This document shows positions 40,400 through 49,208 of a stretch of DNA of 64,000 nucleotides, in pieces (the first letter of the stretch is position 1; the number at the start of each line of letters is the position of its first letter). The notes beneath the pieces are model-generated. The model was not told where the DNA came from, did not search any database, and was given only the letters and a program-made list of their open reading frames with translations. Both the position numbers and the translations under genes were made by a program. The DNA is taken from assembly GCF_031198435.1 (NCBI RefSeq), contig NZ_CP133548.1, positions 2,638,001 to 2,702,000 on the forward strand, in the 5' to 3' direction. The DNA comes from Pleionea litopenaei. Lineage in GTDB: Bacteria; Pseudomonadota; Gammaproteobacteria; Enterobacterales; Kangiellaceae.

Positions 40400-41051
40400 A
40401 ACTATAGGTATACACAATTAAGGTGATTTCTGCTTTGGGATAGTCGACAACTTGATATTCAATACTGTCCCAGTAAATTTTTAAGTTGAGCTTCTCAAGC
40501 GCTTGTAAACTCTCACTCAGTTCAAAGTAACCTCCCGATAATGTCACTGAAAAATCATGACGATAAAACTCCAATGCATTGGCGGCCTTTTCTTCCGACT
40601 TATCCAGTATTTTGACTCTGTGGCTAAAAGCTGATTTTACCGGAAGCTTCGTTAACGACTGTAGCGTCAATTTTTTACTGTTTAAAAAGAAACTTCTTAA
40701 TAACTCTGGCATTTGACGCGGAGAAACAAGTTGAGCGTATTCGGCTAAATTTTGATCCAGTACCTGTTCTTGTTCACGCAGTGCAATAACACGACCACTT
40801 CGGGTTGACCTTGAGTGTCCAAGCAATTCTAAATTTCGTTGCTGAATACTACTGTCTAGATTTTGCCGCTCTTTCTTTATTTTCGAAATTTGCTGCTTCA
40901 ACTCTTTTTGCTGTTCTTCAATTCCCCTGTACCAGGCAAGTTCGAAGACCAATACGCTAACCGCAGCAAAAAGCCCTAAGGCCATTAATCGATGTCGAGT
41001 TGGCAAGGCTAAATACTTTGCTTTAATCGGAGATAAGTTCGTATCACTCAT
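40374..41051 (-). CDS. mshJ: MSHA biogenesis protein MshJ (PilO-like)
   Basis: A 225-residue bitopic protein: cytoplasmic start, one helix (LMALGLFAAVSVLVFELAW), a coiled coil about 38-100 and a periplasmic ferredoxin-like end. This is the PilO role in the alignment complex, partnering the PilN-like protein whose gene overlaps it by 8 bp. Confidence 0.85.
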   Translation of the reverse strand: MSDTNLSPIKAKYLALPTRHRLMALGLFAAVSVLVFELAWYRGIEEQQKELKQQISKIKKERQNLDSSIQQRNLELLGHSRSTRSGRVIALREQEQVLDQNLAEYAQLVSPRQMPELLRSFFLNSKKLTLQSLTKLPVKSAFSHRVKILDKSEEKAANALEFYRHDFSVTLSGGYFELSESLQALEKLNLKIYWDSIEYQVVDYPKAEITLIVYTYSYDKNWIGA

Positions 41052-41640
41052 GATGCACGATTACCCCACCTGAAAGCTGGAAATCATAGACTCTTTGATT
41101 GATTTCATTTTGTTTAATTTCAACGGATTGATATTCACGATTTAGAGTAGCGTGTTTCGCCATCACCGTGATCCAGTCGGATATGAGTTCTGGCTTAATG
41201 GTTTGGCCAGATAAAGTTAACGTATCCTTTTCAATTGAAATATGCGTTAACCAAATTTCTCTTTGATTATTTTTAGCTAAATCAACGAACAACCGACTGA
41301 ACCCATCACTTGCAGAAATATCTGAGCTTTGAAAAGTTTGCAAAGCCATTGTTTTATTCTGAATATCGTATTCAAGTTGCGAAATCTGTTGGTCAATTCG
41401 AGCTTGATCAGGCCGACTCGCCATTAAACTTTCTATTTCTTTTAACTGAGCTTTCATTGGCTCTAACATGGCTCGTTCTTGCCGAACTTGATCTTTAAGC
41501 AACTGAGTATCAGACGCCATCATCCACCCAAGCGCACTATAAAGTAACAACAATGATACCGAGGCAATAATAAACTGTTCAAAGGTCAACGACTCTTTGC
41601 GCGGCTTAAACTCGTCTAAATAAAGATTAACTTGTTGCAT
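41044..41640 (-). CDS. PilN-like MSHA biogenesis protein (MshI2-type)
   Basis: A 198-residue bitopic protein. It begins MQQVNLYLDEFKPRKE, the PilN-type motif that binds the PilM partner, followed by one helix (FIIASVSLLLLYSALGWMM), coiled coil and periplasmic domain. It would pair with MshI on the cytoplasmic side and MshJ on the periplasmic side. Overlaps mshI by 14 bp. Confidence 0.85.
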   Translation of the reverse strand: MQQVNLYLDEFKPRKESLTFEQFIIASVSLLLLYSALGWMMASDTQLLKDQVRQERAMLEPMKAQLKEIESLMASRPDQARIDQQISQLEYDIQNKTMALQTFQSSDISASDGFSRLFVDLAKNNQREIWLTHISIEKDTLTLSGQTIKPELISDWITVMAKHATLNREYQSVEIKQNEINQRVYDFQLSGGVIVHHE

Positions 41641-42598
41641 TTGGTCTCTCTGTATTACCTAAACAACCACCGCAAACCGTCAGGTGTTTGCTCAACTTTT
41701 GCTCACTCAGCCCATCTGACAGTAAGCACAAATCAGCAAAGGTAAACACTTCAACTTTCAAACCTAAATTTGATTCCAATGAACTGACGATAGTCTCAGT
41801 ACTTTTGCCAAGTTGCGGAACCACAACTTTGGTCACTGAGCGCTTCGCAATTTGACTTTCATAATAATCAAGCGTTCTTTGCACTTCGAGAAGCCACTGG
41901 TCATCACTGTCGGTTGCAGCGTTCGGTTGTGCGTCATCCAAATCTAGAAAAAGCTCTGGGTCATCATCCGGAAGGTAAACGTTGGGCAATGAACGGGTGA
42001 ACACAAATTCATGACCTAAGAAACAGTTGATAGTTAGGCCGCTGGAAGACTCCGCAATAAACGCCAAGTTTTGTCCATCGGATAACTGCTCACTTAACAA
42101 CTGGCCTAAGCTAAGCTCTTCAATACCGATGGTTTTCAACTCTAAGCCAGATTCTTTCGACAGTTCAATAATTTGCATGACCTCGTCGCGACGTGCGACC
42201 ACAACAAACAAACGCTTTGGACCGGCTAGGCTCTCGGGGTAGTCAAACGAGGTGATCACCGCTTGTTCGAGCGACGTATCGATTAAATCTTTCACTTGCC
42301 ACTGAATGGCTTGTGGCAATTCTTCATCAGGCACGGCTGGCTTTTCAATGGTGAGTAAACGATAGCTCGATGTCGGAAGTACCCAGTGCGCATCACGACC
42401 TTTACCATCGACCTGATTAATAATGCGTTTAAATTCCGTTTCGAGTGCTTCTTGAGAGAGTTCCTCAACCCCAGCAGCTGAGATTGTTGGAGCAGAGATG
42501 CTTGGCTCAAATAGACAATAGTCTAATCGGCCGTTATCCAGCTTTAAACTAATGCTCTGTTTGGATTTTTGAAGAAGATTTTTGAGCAAACTCACCAC
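41627..42598 (-). CDS. mshI: MSHA biogenesis protein MshI (PilM-like)
   Basis: A 323-residue cytoplasmic protein with an actin-like PilM fold: SISLKLDNGRLDYCLFEPS, WVLPTSSYRLLTIEKP, IQWQVKDLIDTSLEQAVITSF cover the front half. A glycine-rich C-terminus ends LTVCGGCLGNTERPN. First gene of the biogenesis operon; the promoter should lie in 42599-42700. Anchors the alignment complex from the cytoplasm. Confidence 0.88.
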   Translation of the reverse strand: MVSLLKNLLQKSKQSISLKLDNGRLDYCLFEPSISAPTISAAGVEELSQEALETEFKRIINQVDGKGRDAHWVLPTSSYRLLTIEKPAVPDEELPQAIQWQVKDLIDTSLEQAVITSFDYPESLAGPKRLFVVVARRDEVMQIIELSKESGLELKTIGIEELSLGQLLSEQLSDGQNLAFIAESSSGLTINCFLGHEFVFTRSLPNVYLPDDDPELFLDLDDAQPNAATDSDDQWLLEVQRTLDYYESQIAKRSVTKVVVPQLGKSTETIVSSLESNLGLKVEVFTFADLCLLSDGLSEQKLSKHLTVCGGCLGNTERPNATS

Positions 42599-42731
42599 AC
42601 ACCCGCAATTTTCGAGAACTACATCACATTTTAATATATATTTGAGAAATTCAAAGCAAATTGTTGAAATTTCAGTCGATTTTTACTCTTTATACACTTT
42701 TATCGTCCACAACGAGAGCATTTCTTTCCTT

Positions 42732-42749
42732 GCTCAACTGAACTATAGT
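42732..42749 (+). promoter_or_regulatory. Promoter-like motif ahead of the amidohydrolase gene
   Basis: GCTCAACTGAACTATAGT lies 61 bp before the ATG at 42810. CTATAGT resembles an extended -10 element of RpoS/RpoD type. A near copy occurs before the next gene on the same strand (46090-46113). Confidence 0.45.
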
Positions 42750-42809
42750 CTGGAGAGCATAAAAAGCACGAAAGCATAAGTAAATCATATTAAAAATGGG
42801 AATTTTGTC

Positions 42810-45800
42810 ATGAGCTTCTCAATTCTAACGGCAATCGCCAAAAACCCTGCAGTCAAAAGCGCCTTAGTCCTGTTACTTGGTCTTTTTGGCTCACTTAGCC
42901 ATGCGGAACAAAAAAGCGACTCACCGACTTGGACAGTCAATCAGCCGCCAGGGGATTCTCAGTGGGTTGATATTAACGTGAGCAGCGGTACTTGGATGAA
43001 TATCGATGTATCTCCCGATGGCAAGACGTTGGTCTTTGACTTACTCGGCGATCTTTATTCAATGCCCATCGAAGGCGGAAGTCCGACAAAACTAACCTCA
43101 GGAATGGCTTGGGACATGCAACCGAAATTCAGTCCCGATGGCCAATACATTGCCTACACATCAGATGCCGGTGGTGGCGACAACCTGTGGGTTATGAATC
43201 GCAATGGCAAGAATGCCAAACAAATTACTAATGAACAATTTCGACTGCTTAACAATCCCGCTTGGTCTCCCGATGGTCAGTTTTTAGTCGCTCGAAAACA
43301 CTTTACTTCTCGTCGCTCATTAGGAGCCGGAGAAATTTGGATGTACCACATCAGTGGTGGGAAGGGCGTTCAACTGACCAAGCGCCCTAACGATCAAAAA
43401 GATCTCGGAGAGCCGGTGTTCTCACCTGACGGTAAGAAGGTATTTTTCAGCCGAGATTCTACGCCTGGCAAAGTATTCGAATACAGCAAAAACTCGAACT
43501 CGCAAATTTATGAAATTTTCAGTGTTAATCGCCACAACGGAGACATCGAAAAAGAAGTGAGTGGACCTGGTGGCGCAGTACGTCCGGCACCTTCACCAGA
43601 TGGTAAAAAGCTCGCCTTCGTACGCCGAATACGCAATCAATCCAGCTTATTCATCAAGGAGTTAGAGACGGGTAAAATCGCTCCGGTTTATCAACAGTTA
43701 GACCGCGATATGCAAGAAACATGGGCAATCCATGGCGTTTACCCGAATATCGCATGGTTGCCGGACAGTAACGATATTGTGTTTTGGGCAGGCGGAAAAA
43801 TTAAACGCTTAAATACGCAAACTTTAGCGGTCAAAGACATTCCATTTCAGATAACTGATCGCCGCGAAATTCGCTCTGCTGTTCGCTTCGGAGTGAACGT
43901 CAGTCCGGAAGAGTTCGATGTAAAAATGCTGCGTTGGGTGCAAGTTTCGCCAACAGGAGATGAAGTGGTGTTTCAGGCACTCGGACACCTCTATCGAAAG
44001 TCTTTACCTGATGGAAAGCCATCCCGGCTTACCCGCCAGAACGACCACTTTGAGTTTTACCCCAGTTATTCACCTGACGGTCGATACATCGTATATACCA
44101 CTTGGAATGATCAAAGCTTTGGCAGTGTTCGTAAAGTACGAGCAAGCGGTGGACGCGGTGAGGCATTAACTCAGCAACCCGGCCACTACATCGCCCCTTC
44201 ATTTTCACCCAATGGCGAAAAGATAGCTTTCCAAAAACTACCCGGCAGCAACCTGCTAGGTACAAGTTATGGTGAACGAGAGGGCATTTACATCATGGAT
44301 GACGATGGCGATGACATCACCTTTGTAAGTGGCACCGGCAGCCATCCTCATTTTGCCAATAGTAACGAACGTTTGTGGGTCACCGAGACAACACATCATG
44401 GTAAGGAAGCCAAGCAGTCATTGGTCGACATTAACTTGGACGGATTCGATAGGCAGGTTCGTCTATCAACACCTTGGGCTACTGAGTTTAAGGTGTCTCC
44501 GAATGGGCAATGGGTGGCATTTGTCGAACGTTATCAAGTGTATCTAGCCCCTTTTACAGAAACCGGACACAGTATTAATAGCGGCGCTAAAGGCAATGCC
44601 TTTCCTGTTCAAAGAGTCAGTACCTTCTCTGGCGAAAATTTAAGTTGGACGGCCAACAGCGACTCTTTGTACTGGTCTCAAGGTGCCAGTCTGTTTTCGG
44701 TGAAGAAAAATGCAGCAGGAGAATTTTCTGCGCCGACCATCACTGAGCTTAACTTCAAAGCCAGTACCGACGTTCCGCGCGGAAGTTATTTACTGTCTAA
44801 CGCCCGAATCATCACAATGAAGAACGATCAAGTCATTGAAAATGGCGAAATAGTCATTGAGGGCAACCGTATTACAGCGATTGGTGAGACCGGTAGGCTT
44901 ACCGTTCCTCGCGGTGCAAAGAGAATAAATTTAGCCGGAAAAACCATTATTCCTGGGCTGGTCGACGTGCACTGGCATGGCGCGCAGGGCAGAACGGAAA
45001 TTATTCCTCAGCAAAACTGGGTTAACTACGCGTCGCTGGCCTTTGGGGTGACCACATTGCACGACCCTTCAAACGATACATCAACGATTTTTGCCGCAAG
45101 CGAATTGGCGAAAAAGGGGATGATCGTCAGCCCTCGAATTTTTTCGACAGGGACCATACTATACGGTGCCGAAGCCTCCATAATGGCGGAAGTTGATGCT
45201 CGCAAAGACGCTTTGGATCATTTGCAACGAATGAAGTCTGTTGGCGCGATCAGCGTAAAATCCTATAACCAGCCACGACGTGATCAACGTCAGCAAATTC
45301 TCGACGCTGCTCGGCAAACAGGCCTGATGGTCGTTCCAGAGGGAGGTTCATTACTTCAGCATAACTTAACCATGATTGTCGACGGCCATACTGGCATTGA
45401 GCACTCTTTTCCTACGGCAGAAATTTATGCCGATGTGGAGCAATTATGGTCACAAACTCAGGTTGGCTACACTCCGACCCTAGTGGTTGCGTACGGCGGC
45501 ATTTGGGGCGAAAACTATTGGTATCAACATCAAGAGGTTTGGAAACACCCACTGTTATCCAAGTATGTGCCAAAGGATGTATTGTGGCCAAGAGCGATTC
45601 GCCGAACTCTCGCACCAGAAGAAGATTACAATCACGTTAATGTCGCCAAAGTCGCTGCGAAGCTTCAATCTTTAGGCGTTGGAGTCAATATGGGCGCACA
45701 CGGACAACGCGAGGGACTTGGCTCTCATTGGGAGATCTGGATGTTCGCACAAGGTGGTATGACGCCATTGCAAGCGCTTAGAACAGCCACCATCGACAGT

Positions 45801-46013
45801 GCGCGCTATTTAGGTTTAGACAATGACCTCGGCTCGCTTGAACCAGGTAAACTGGCTGACTTGGTCATTCTCAATGCTAACCCACTAGAAAACATTCGCC
45901 AATCAGATCAAGTTGATCAGGTTATGCTAAATGGCCGACTGTATGACGTAGAAACTATGAATCAAGTCGGTAACCACCCCAAATTACGGAAGCCTTTCTA
46001 TTTCGAGCGTTAA
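42810..46013 (+). CDS. Exported TolB-propeller/amidohydrolase fusion protein
   Basis: A 1067-residue exported protein with signal peptide ending near LSHA|EQKS. Residues about 55-640 are PD40/TolB-type propeller blades (repeats like FSPDGQYIAYTSD, PDGKKLAFVRR). Residues about 655-1060 are a metal-dependent amidohydrolase: VDVHWHG with H721 and H723, the bridging region VISVKSYN-like lysine (ISVKSYNQ), EHS histidine, and GAHGQREGLG. The typical end LGSLEPGKLADLVILNANPL is present. Such fusions are common in marine bacteria and are thought to be periplasmic peptidases or amidases; substrate unknown. Confidence 0.88.
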   Translation: MSFSILTAIAKNPAVKSALVLLLGLFGSLSHAEQKSDSPTWTVNQPPGDSQWVDINVSSGTWMNIDVSPDGKTLVFDLLGDLYSMPIEGGSPTKLTSGMAWDMQPKFSPDGQYIAYTSDAGGGDNLWVMNRNGKNAKQITNEQFRLLNNPAWSPDGQFLVARKHFTSRRSLGAGEIWMYHISGGKGVQLTKRPNDQKDLGEPVFSPDGKKVFFSRDSTPGKVFEYSKNSNSQIYEIFSVNRHNGDIEKEVSGPGGAVRPAPSPDGKKLAFVRRIRNQSSLFIKELETGKIAPVYQQLDRDMQETWAIHGVYPNIAWLPDSNDIVFWAGGKIKRLNTQTLAVKDIPFQITDRREIRSAVRFGVNVSPEEFDVKMLRWVQVSPTGDEVVFQALGHLYRKSLPDGKPSRLTRQNDHFEFYPSYSPDGRYIVYTTWNDQSFGSVRKVRASGGRGEALTQQPGHYIAPSFSPNGEKIAFQKLPGSNLLGTSYGEREGIYIMDDDGDDITFVSGTGSHPHFANSNERLWVTETTHHGKEAKQSLVDINLDGFDRQVRLSTPWATEFKVSPNGQWVAFVERYQVYLAPFTETGHSINSGAKGNAFPVQRVSTFSGENLSWTANSDSLYWSQGASLFSVKKNAAGEFSAPTITELNFKASTDVPRGSYLLSNARIITMKNDQVIENGEIVIEGNRITAIGETGRLTVPRGAKRINLAGKTIIPGLVDVHWHGAQGRTEIIPQQNWVNYASLAFGVTTLHDPSNDTSTIFAASELAKKGMIVSPRIFSTGTILYGAEASIMAEVDARKDALDHLQRMKSVGAISVKSYNQPRRDQRQQILDAARQTGLMVVPEGGSLLQHNLTMIVDGHTGIEHSFPTAEIYADVEQLWSQTQVGYTPTLVVAYGGIWGENYWYQHQEVWKHPLLSKYVPKDVLWPRAIRRTLAPEEDYNHVNVAKVAAKLQSLGVGVNMGAHGQREGLGSHWEIWMFAQGGMTPLQALRTATIDSARYLGLDNDLGSLEPGKLADLVILNANPLENIRQSDQVDQVMLNGRLYDVETMNQVGNHPKLRKPFYFER

Positions 46014-46089
46014 GCCATGAAAAACAACGACGTTATATATTGACGACCCTTCCATAGCGGCGATTGCTGAGCAATCGCCAATTTCTCTC

Positions 46090-46113
46090 GCTCAACTCAA
46101 ATTGAACTATAGT
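46090..46113 (+). promoter_or_regulatory. Promoter-like motif ahead of the chemotaxis transducer gene
   Basis: Starts GCTCAACT and ends TTGAACTATAGT, a copy of the motif at 42732-42749 with six extra bases in the middle. It lies 46 bp before the first possible start codon. Confidence 0.45.
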
Positions 46114-46192
46114 TATAAGCACAGATACGAATATTCGCTTAACGCTTATTAGGTCTTCTATGCAACAGTTGTTTATGCCGGCGATTTTATTC

Positions 46193-48193
46193 ATGAATCG
46201 CCTCAAATACTCCGGCAAATTTATTTTGGTGTCGGCCATTTTCTTAGTGCCTCTCATTGTGCTGGGTTATGGCTACTTGAGCCAAGTCTTAAATTCTATT
46301 GAACGCACCGAGAGAGAAAGTTTGGCACTGCAGTTATTTCCGAAGATTCACCAAGTCTATCGATCGACCCATCAGTTCACCTTAGAAACTATGATGGCGC
46401 AAAGAGACTTAAGTGAACAACAGTTAAACAAACGGAATCAGATTGCCGAAGACATTGACAAACAACTTGCCAGTTTAGAAAGCAGTGACAACGCTTTTGT
46501 AAAAAACCCGAAATTCATCGAGCAAGTCGGTTTAATCAAAAACGCCATTGAAGATGCTAAGAATCTCACGATGGATCCACGCTCACCCGCCACACAATGG
46601 TATTTAGCATTATCTAAGCCTCAAGCAGAAGTACTGCAGTTGTACCAAATATTATCCAATGAATCTGGCATCACCAACGATCCAGAATTGGCCACCTTTT
46701 ATTTAGGTCAATGGCTCAGTAAAGACATTTATACTTACCAAGAACCTCTACTTCGTGCACAAACCGTAGGCTATTTTGGTTTAACCTCGGTACCCTTTGA
46801 GCAAAGCCTGTATGACGATATGTCAGCGTCTCTTGACCGATTTATCAACAACGCCGAGCAATTACAAAAGTACAATAACAATCAAAGTAATATTTCAGAC
46901 AAACTTTCTTCACTGTCTCAAGCTCAACAGCAACTCAAAAATAGTTACGATGACAGCATCACATTTTTAGATGAAAACTTTTTCATCGCCGTTGACATAA
47001 CGATCACAGCCAATGATTACTTAACTTTTTTCGAACAACAAGCGAAGCCTTTTGATCTGGCTATAGAACAAGGTCACTCACTATTGCAAAACCTACTCAA
47101 TGAGCGCGTAGCACACGAAAATCAAGCGCTTATAACTTTACTGGTTATTGTTGCTATTTCGGTCGTATTTACTGCTTACTTATTCATAGGAATGTCATTT
47201 TCGATCGGCATGAGTATAGGCACGTTGATAAAAACGGCTGAGCGATTTGCCACCGGTGACTTAAACGCACGAGCAAATTTTGAAACCAATGATGAAATGA
47301 ACTCTCTGAAAAAATCATTTAATTGGATGATTAAAAAAGTTGGGAATTTATTGATTACTTTAGAAAGTGCTTCCGATGAAGTTTCCAAACAAGCGCAAAA
47401 GGTTGAAGATATTGCGCAACAAACAGGAAGCGTTATTAGCGAACAACAATCCACCACAAAAGAAATCGTATCGGCGACTAATCAACTAATAACCTTTGTT
47501 AATGAAATTTCAGAAAATACTCAGGGTGTGCAAACAGCCGTCGATAACTCAAACCAACAAACCAGTACCAGTGTTGATATTATGCATCGAGCAAAGCAAT
47601 CCAGTGATGCCTTAAGTGCTGAAATCAATAGCTCGGTGCAAGTGATCGATCGACTCGCTAAGCAAAGTGACAATATTGCGCAAGTACTCGATGTCATTAA
47701 AAACATCGCGGAACAAACCAATCTACTCGCCTTAAATGCTGCCATTGAAGCTGCCAGAGCCGGCGAACAAGGACGAGGATTTGCCGTGGTTGCCGATGAA
47801 GTCAGAACACTTGCGTCGCGAACACAAACCTCCACTCAAGAGATCGAACAAACCGTAGAATCATTACACAAAGGCGTCGGCGAAGCGGTTAATTCAATGA
47901 CCTCTAGTCGAGAGAAAACCTTAGCGTCGGCACAAGAAGCCGAACAACTCCAACAAGCCATTACGCAAATTCAAGAAGCAGTGGATCAAATTTCTCGTCG
48001 CAATCAAGCCACTCGAAATACCAGCGAGCAACAACAACATTTGGCGAATCAAATTGACCAGTTATTGCAAAGCATTCAAAAAATTTCTGAATCGACCGCA
48101 CATTATTCTAAACAGACCATTTCGGCAGGTGAAGAGATGACCAGTCTGGCAGCCAAAATGCGTTCAATGGTTGATGAGTTTCATCGAAATTAA
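46193..48193 (+). CDS. Methyl-accepting chemotaxis protein
   Basis: 666 residues from ATG 46193 ([14 protein letters not shown]); a start at 46160 is possible but gives a poor membrane-insertion N-terminus. Helix 1 about 9-30; helical periplasmic sensor about 35-310; helix 2 about 312-335; HAMP about 340-390; cytoplasmic signalling coil with the hairpin tip [20 protein letters not shown], the universal CheA/CheW-contacting region. No NWETF-type pentapeptide for CheR/CheB at the end. The ligand is unknown; it controls swimming or pilus-based movement. Confidence 0.9.
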   Translation: MNRLKYSGKFILVSAIFLVPLIVLGYGYLSQVLNSIERTERESLALQLFPKIHQVYRSTHQFTLETMMAQRDLSEQQLNKRNQIAEDIDKQLASLESSDNAFVKNPKFIEQVGLIKNAIEDAKNLTMDPRSPATQWYLALSKPQAEVLQLYQILSNESGITNDPELATFYLGQWLSKDIYTYQEPLLRAQTVGYFGLTSVPFEQSLYDDMSASLDRFINNAEQLQKYNNNQSNISDKLSSLSQAQQQLKNSYDDSITFLDENFFIAVDITITANDYLTFFEQQAKPFDLAIEQGHSLLQNLLNERVAHENQALITLLVIVAISVVFTAYLFIGMSFSIGMSIGTLIKTAERFATGDLNARANFETNDEMNSLKKSFNWMIKKVGNLLITLESASDEVSKQAQKVEDIAQQTGSVISEQQSTTKEIVSATNQLITFVNEISENTQGVQTAVDNSNQQTSTSVDIMHRAKQSSDALSAEINSSVQVIDRLAKQSDNIAQVLDVIKNIAEQTNLLALNAAIEAARAGEQGRGFAVVADEVRTLASRTQTSTQEIEQTVESLHKGVGEAVNSMTSSREKTLASAQEAEQLQQAITQIQEAVDQISRRNQATRNTSEQQQHLANQIDQLLQSIQKISESTAHYSKQTISAGEEMTSLAAKMRSMVDEFHRN

Positions 48194-48330
48194 AATAGAA
48201 ACCATCAACGCTCTGAGTAATTGTATTAACCCCGAAAGCGGAAGGTCATCGTTTCAATTTGACTTGAGCGTGAAAACTCAGTAAAAAACCGTTTAATTTC
48301 AATGAAATGACACCTTTTAGGGATATTTAA

Positions 48331-49203
48331 ATGTTAAGAGCAGCTCGCTACATAATTATTGGACTTCTATTTACTTTCGCAAAGATCAGCTACTCAGATG
48401 AGAAAGCGATGGTTTCTCAGTGGGTACCCTTTGAATTAAAAGGGAATCACATCTATATCCAAGTTGAAATAAATGGGGTGATGACAGAAGCCATTCTAGA
48501 TACTGGTGCAAATAGAAGTGTTCTGAGCGGAAAAATTGCTGAAGAACTCAGTGTTAAACGCTCTCGGCAGTCGATTAAAGTACACGGTGTCACCGGGTCA
48601 AAAAAACGTTTTCTCAGTAAAGAAACAAGCGTCGCTTTGCCTAATGTATTTAAAAGCGATGTAAAGTTTGTGTTAATGCCGGACGACAGCACTTACCCAC
48701 CCATCTTAGGTATGGATTTTCTTGGAGCACCGGTCATTCAAATTGACTACCCCAATTTACAACTACGCATCGCGTCTTCGAATGCATTTCGATATCCAGA
48801 AAAGTTGGCTATTCCATTGCAAGTTTCTGGATCAAGTATTTTCTTCAAATCGTCGATTGATGGTTTCGAGTTGAAGACGTTGTTAGATACTGGTAACGCG
48901 AGCCGAACATTTCTCACACATAATTTAATTAAGGATGCTTCTTGGTATTCGAAAGTTAAAGAATGGCCTAGTCAGTCGACCAACAACTCCGGATTACATG
49001 AAGAACATTTGACATACCAGCATGGTAAAACAAACAATTTTCAAATTGGACCATATAGCTTAGAAAATGTTGAGCTTCATCTTGTAAGTGATAATGATGT
49101 TAATACTAAAGATTATCTTGTAGTCGGTTATGACGTTCTAAAGCACTTTACCATTACAATAGACCGAGACAACAAAAATCTGTATTTAACTTTGCCGGAA
49201 TAG
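48331..49203 (+). CDS. Exported retropepsin-like protein with two DTG aspartic-protease motifs
   Basis: A 290-residue exported protein with signal peptide to about residue 22 (KISYS|DEK). Two copies of the clan AA active-site motif are present: ILDTGANRSVL (D57) and LLDTGNASRTF (D186). Each is followed by a hydrophobic-hydrophobic-Gly segment (PPILGMDFLG and YLVVGYDVLKHF). So both lobes of an aspartic protease may be encoded in one chain, as in pepsins, instead of the single-lobe retropepsin dimer. AGGG precedes the start. Possibly active in the periplasm; no partner gene is seen. Confidence 0.8.
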   Translation: MLRAARYIIIGLLFTFAKISYSDEKAMVSQWVPFELKGNHIYIQVEINGVMTEAILDTGANRSVLSGKIAEELSVKRSRQSIKVHGVTGSKKRFLSKETSVALPNVFKSDVKFVLMPDDSTYPPILGMDFLGAPVIQIDYPNLQLRIASSNAFRYPEKLAIPLQVSGSSIFFKSSIDGFELKTLLDTGNASRTFLTHNLIKDASWYSKVKEWPSQSTNNSGLHEEHLTYQHGKTNNFQIGPYSLENVELHLVSDNDVNTKDYLVVGYDVLKHFTITIDRDNKNLYLTLPE

Positions 49204-49208
49204 AATTG

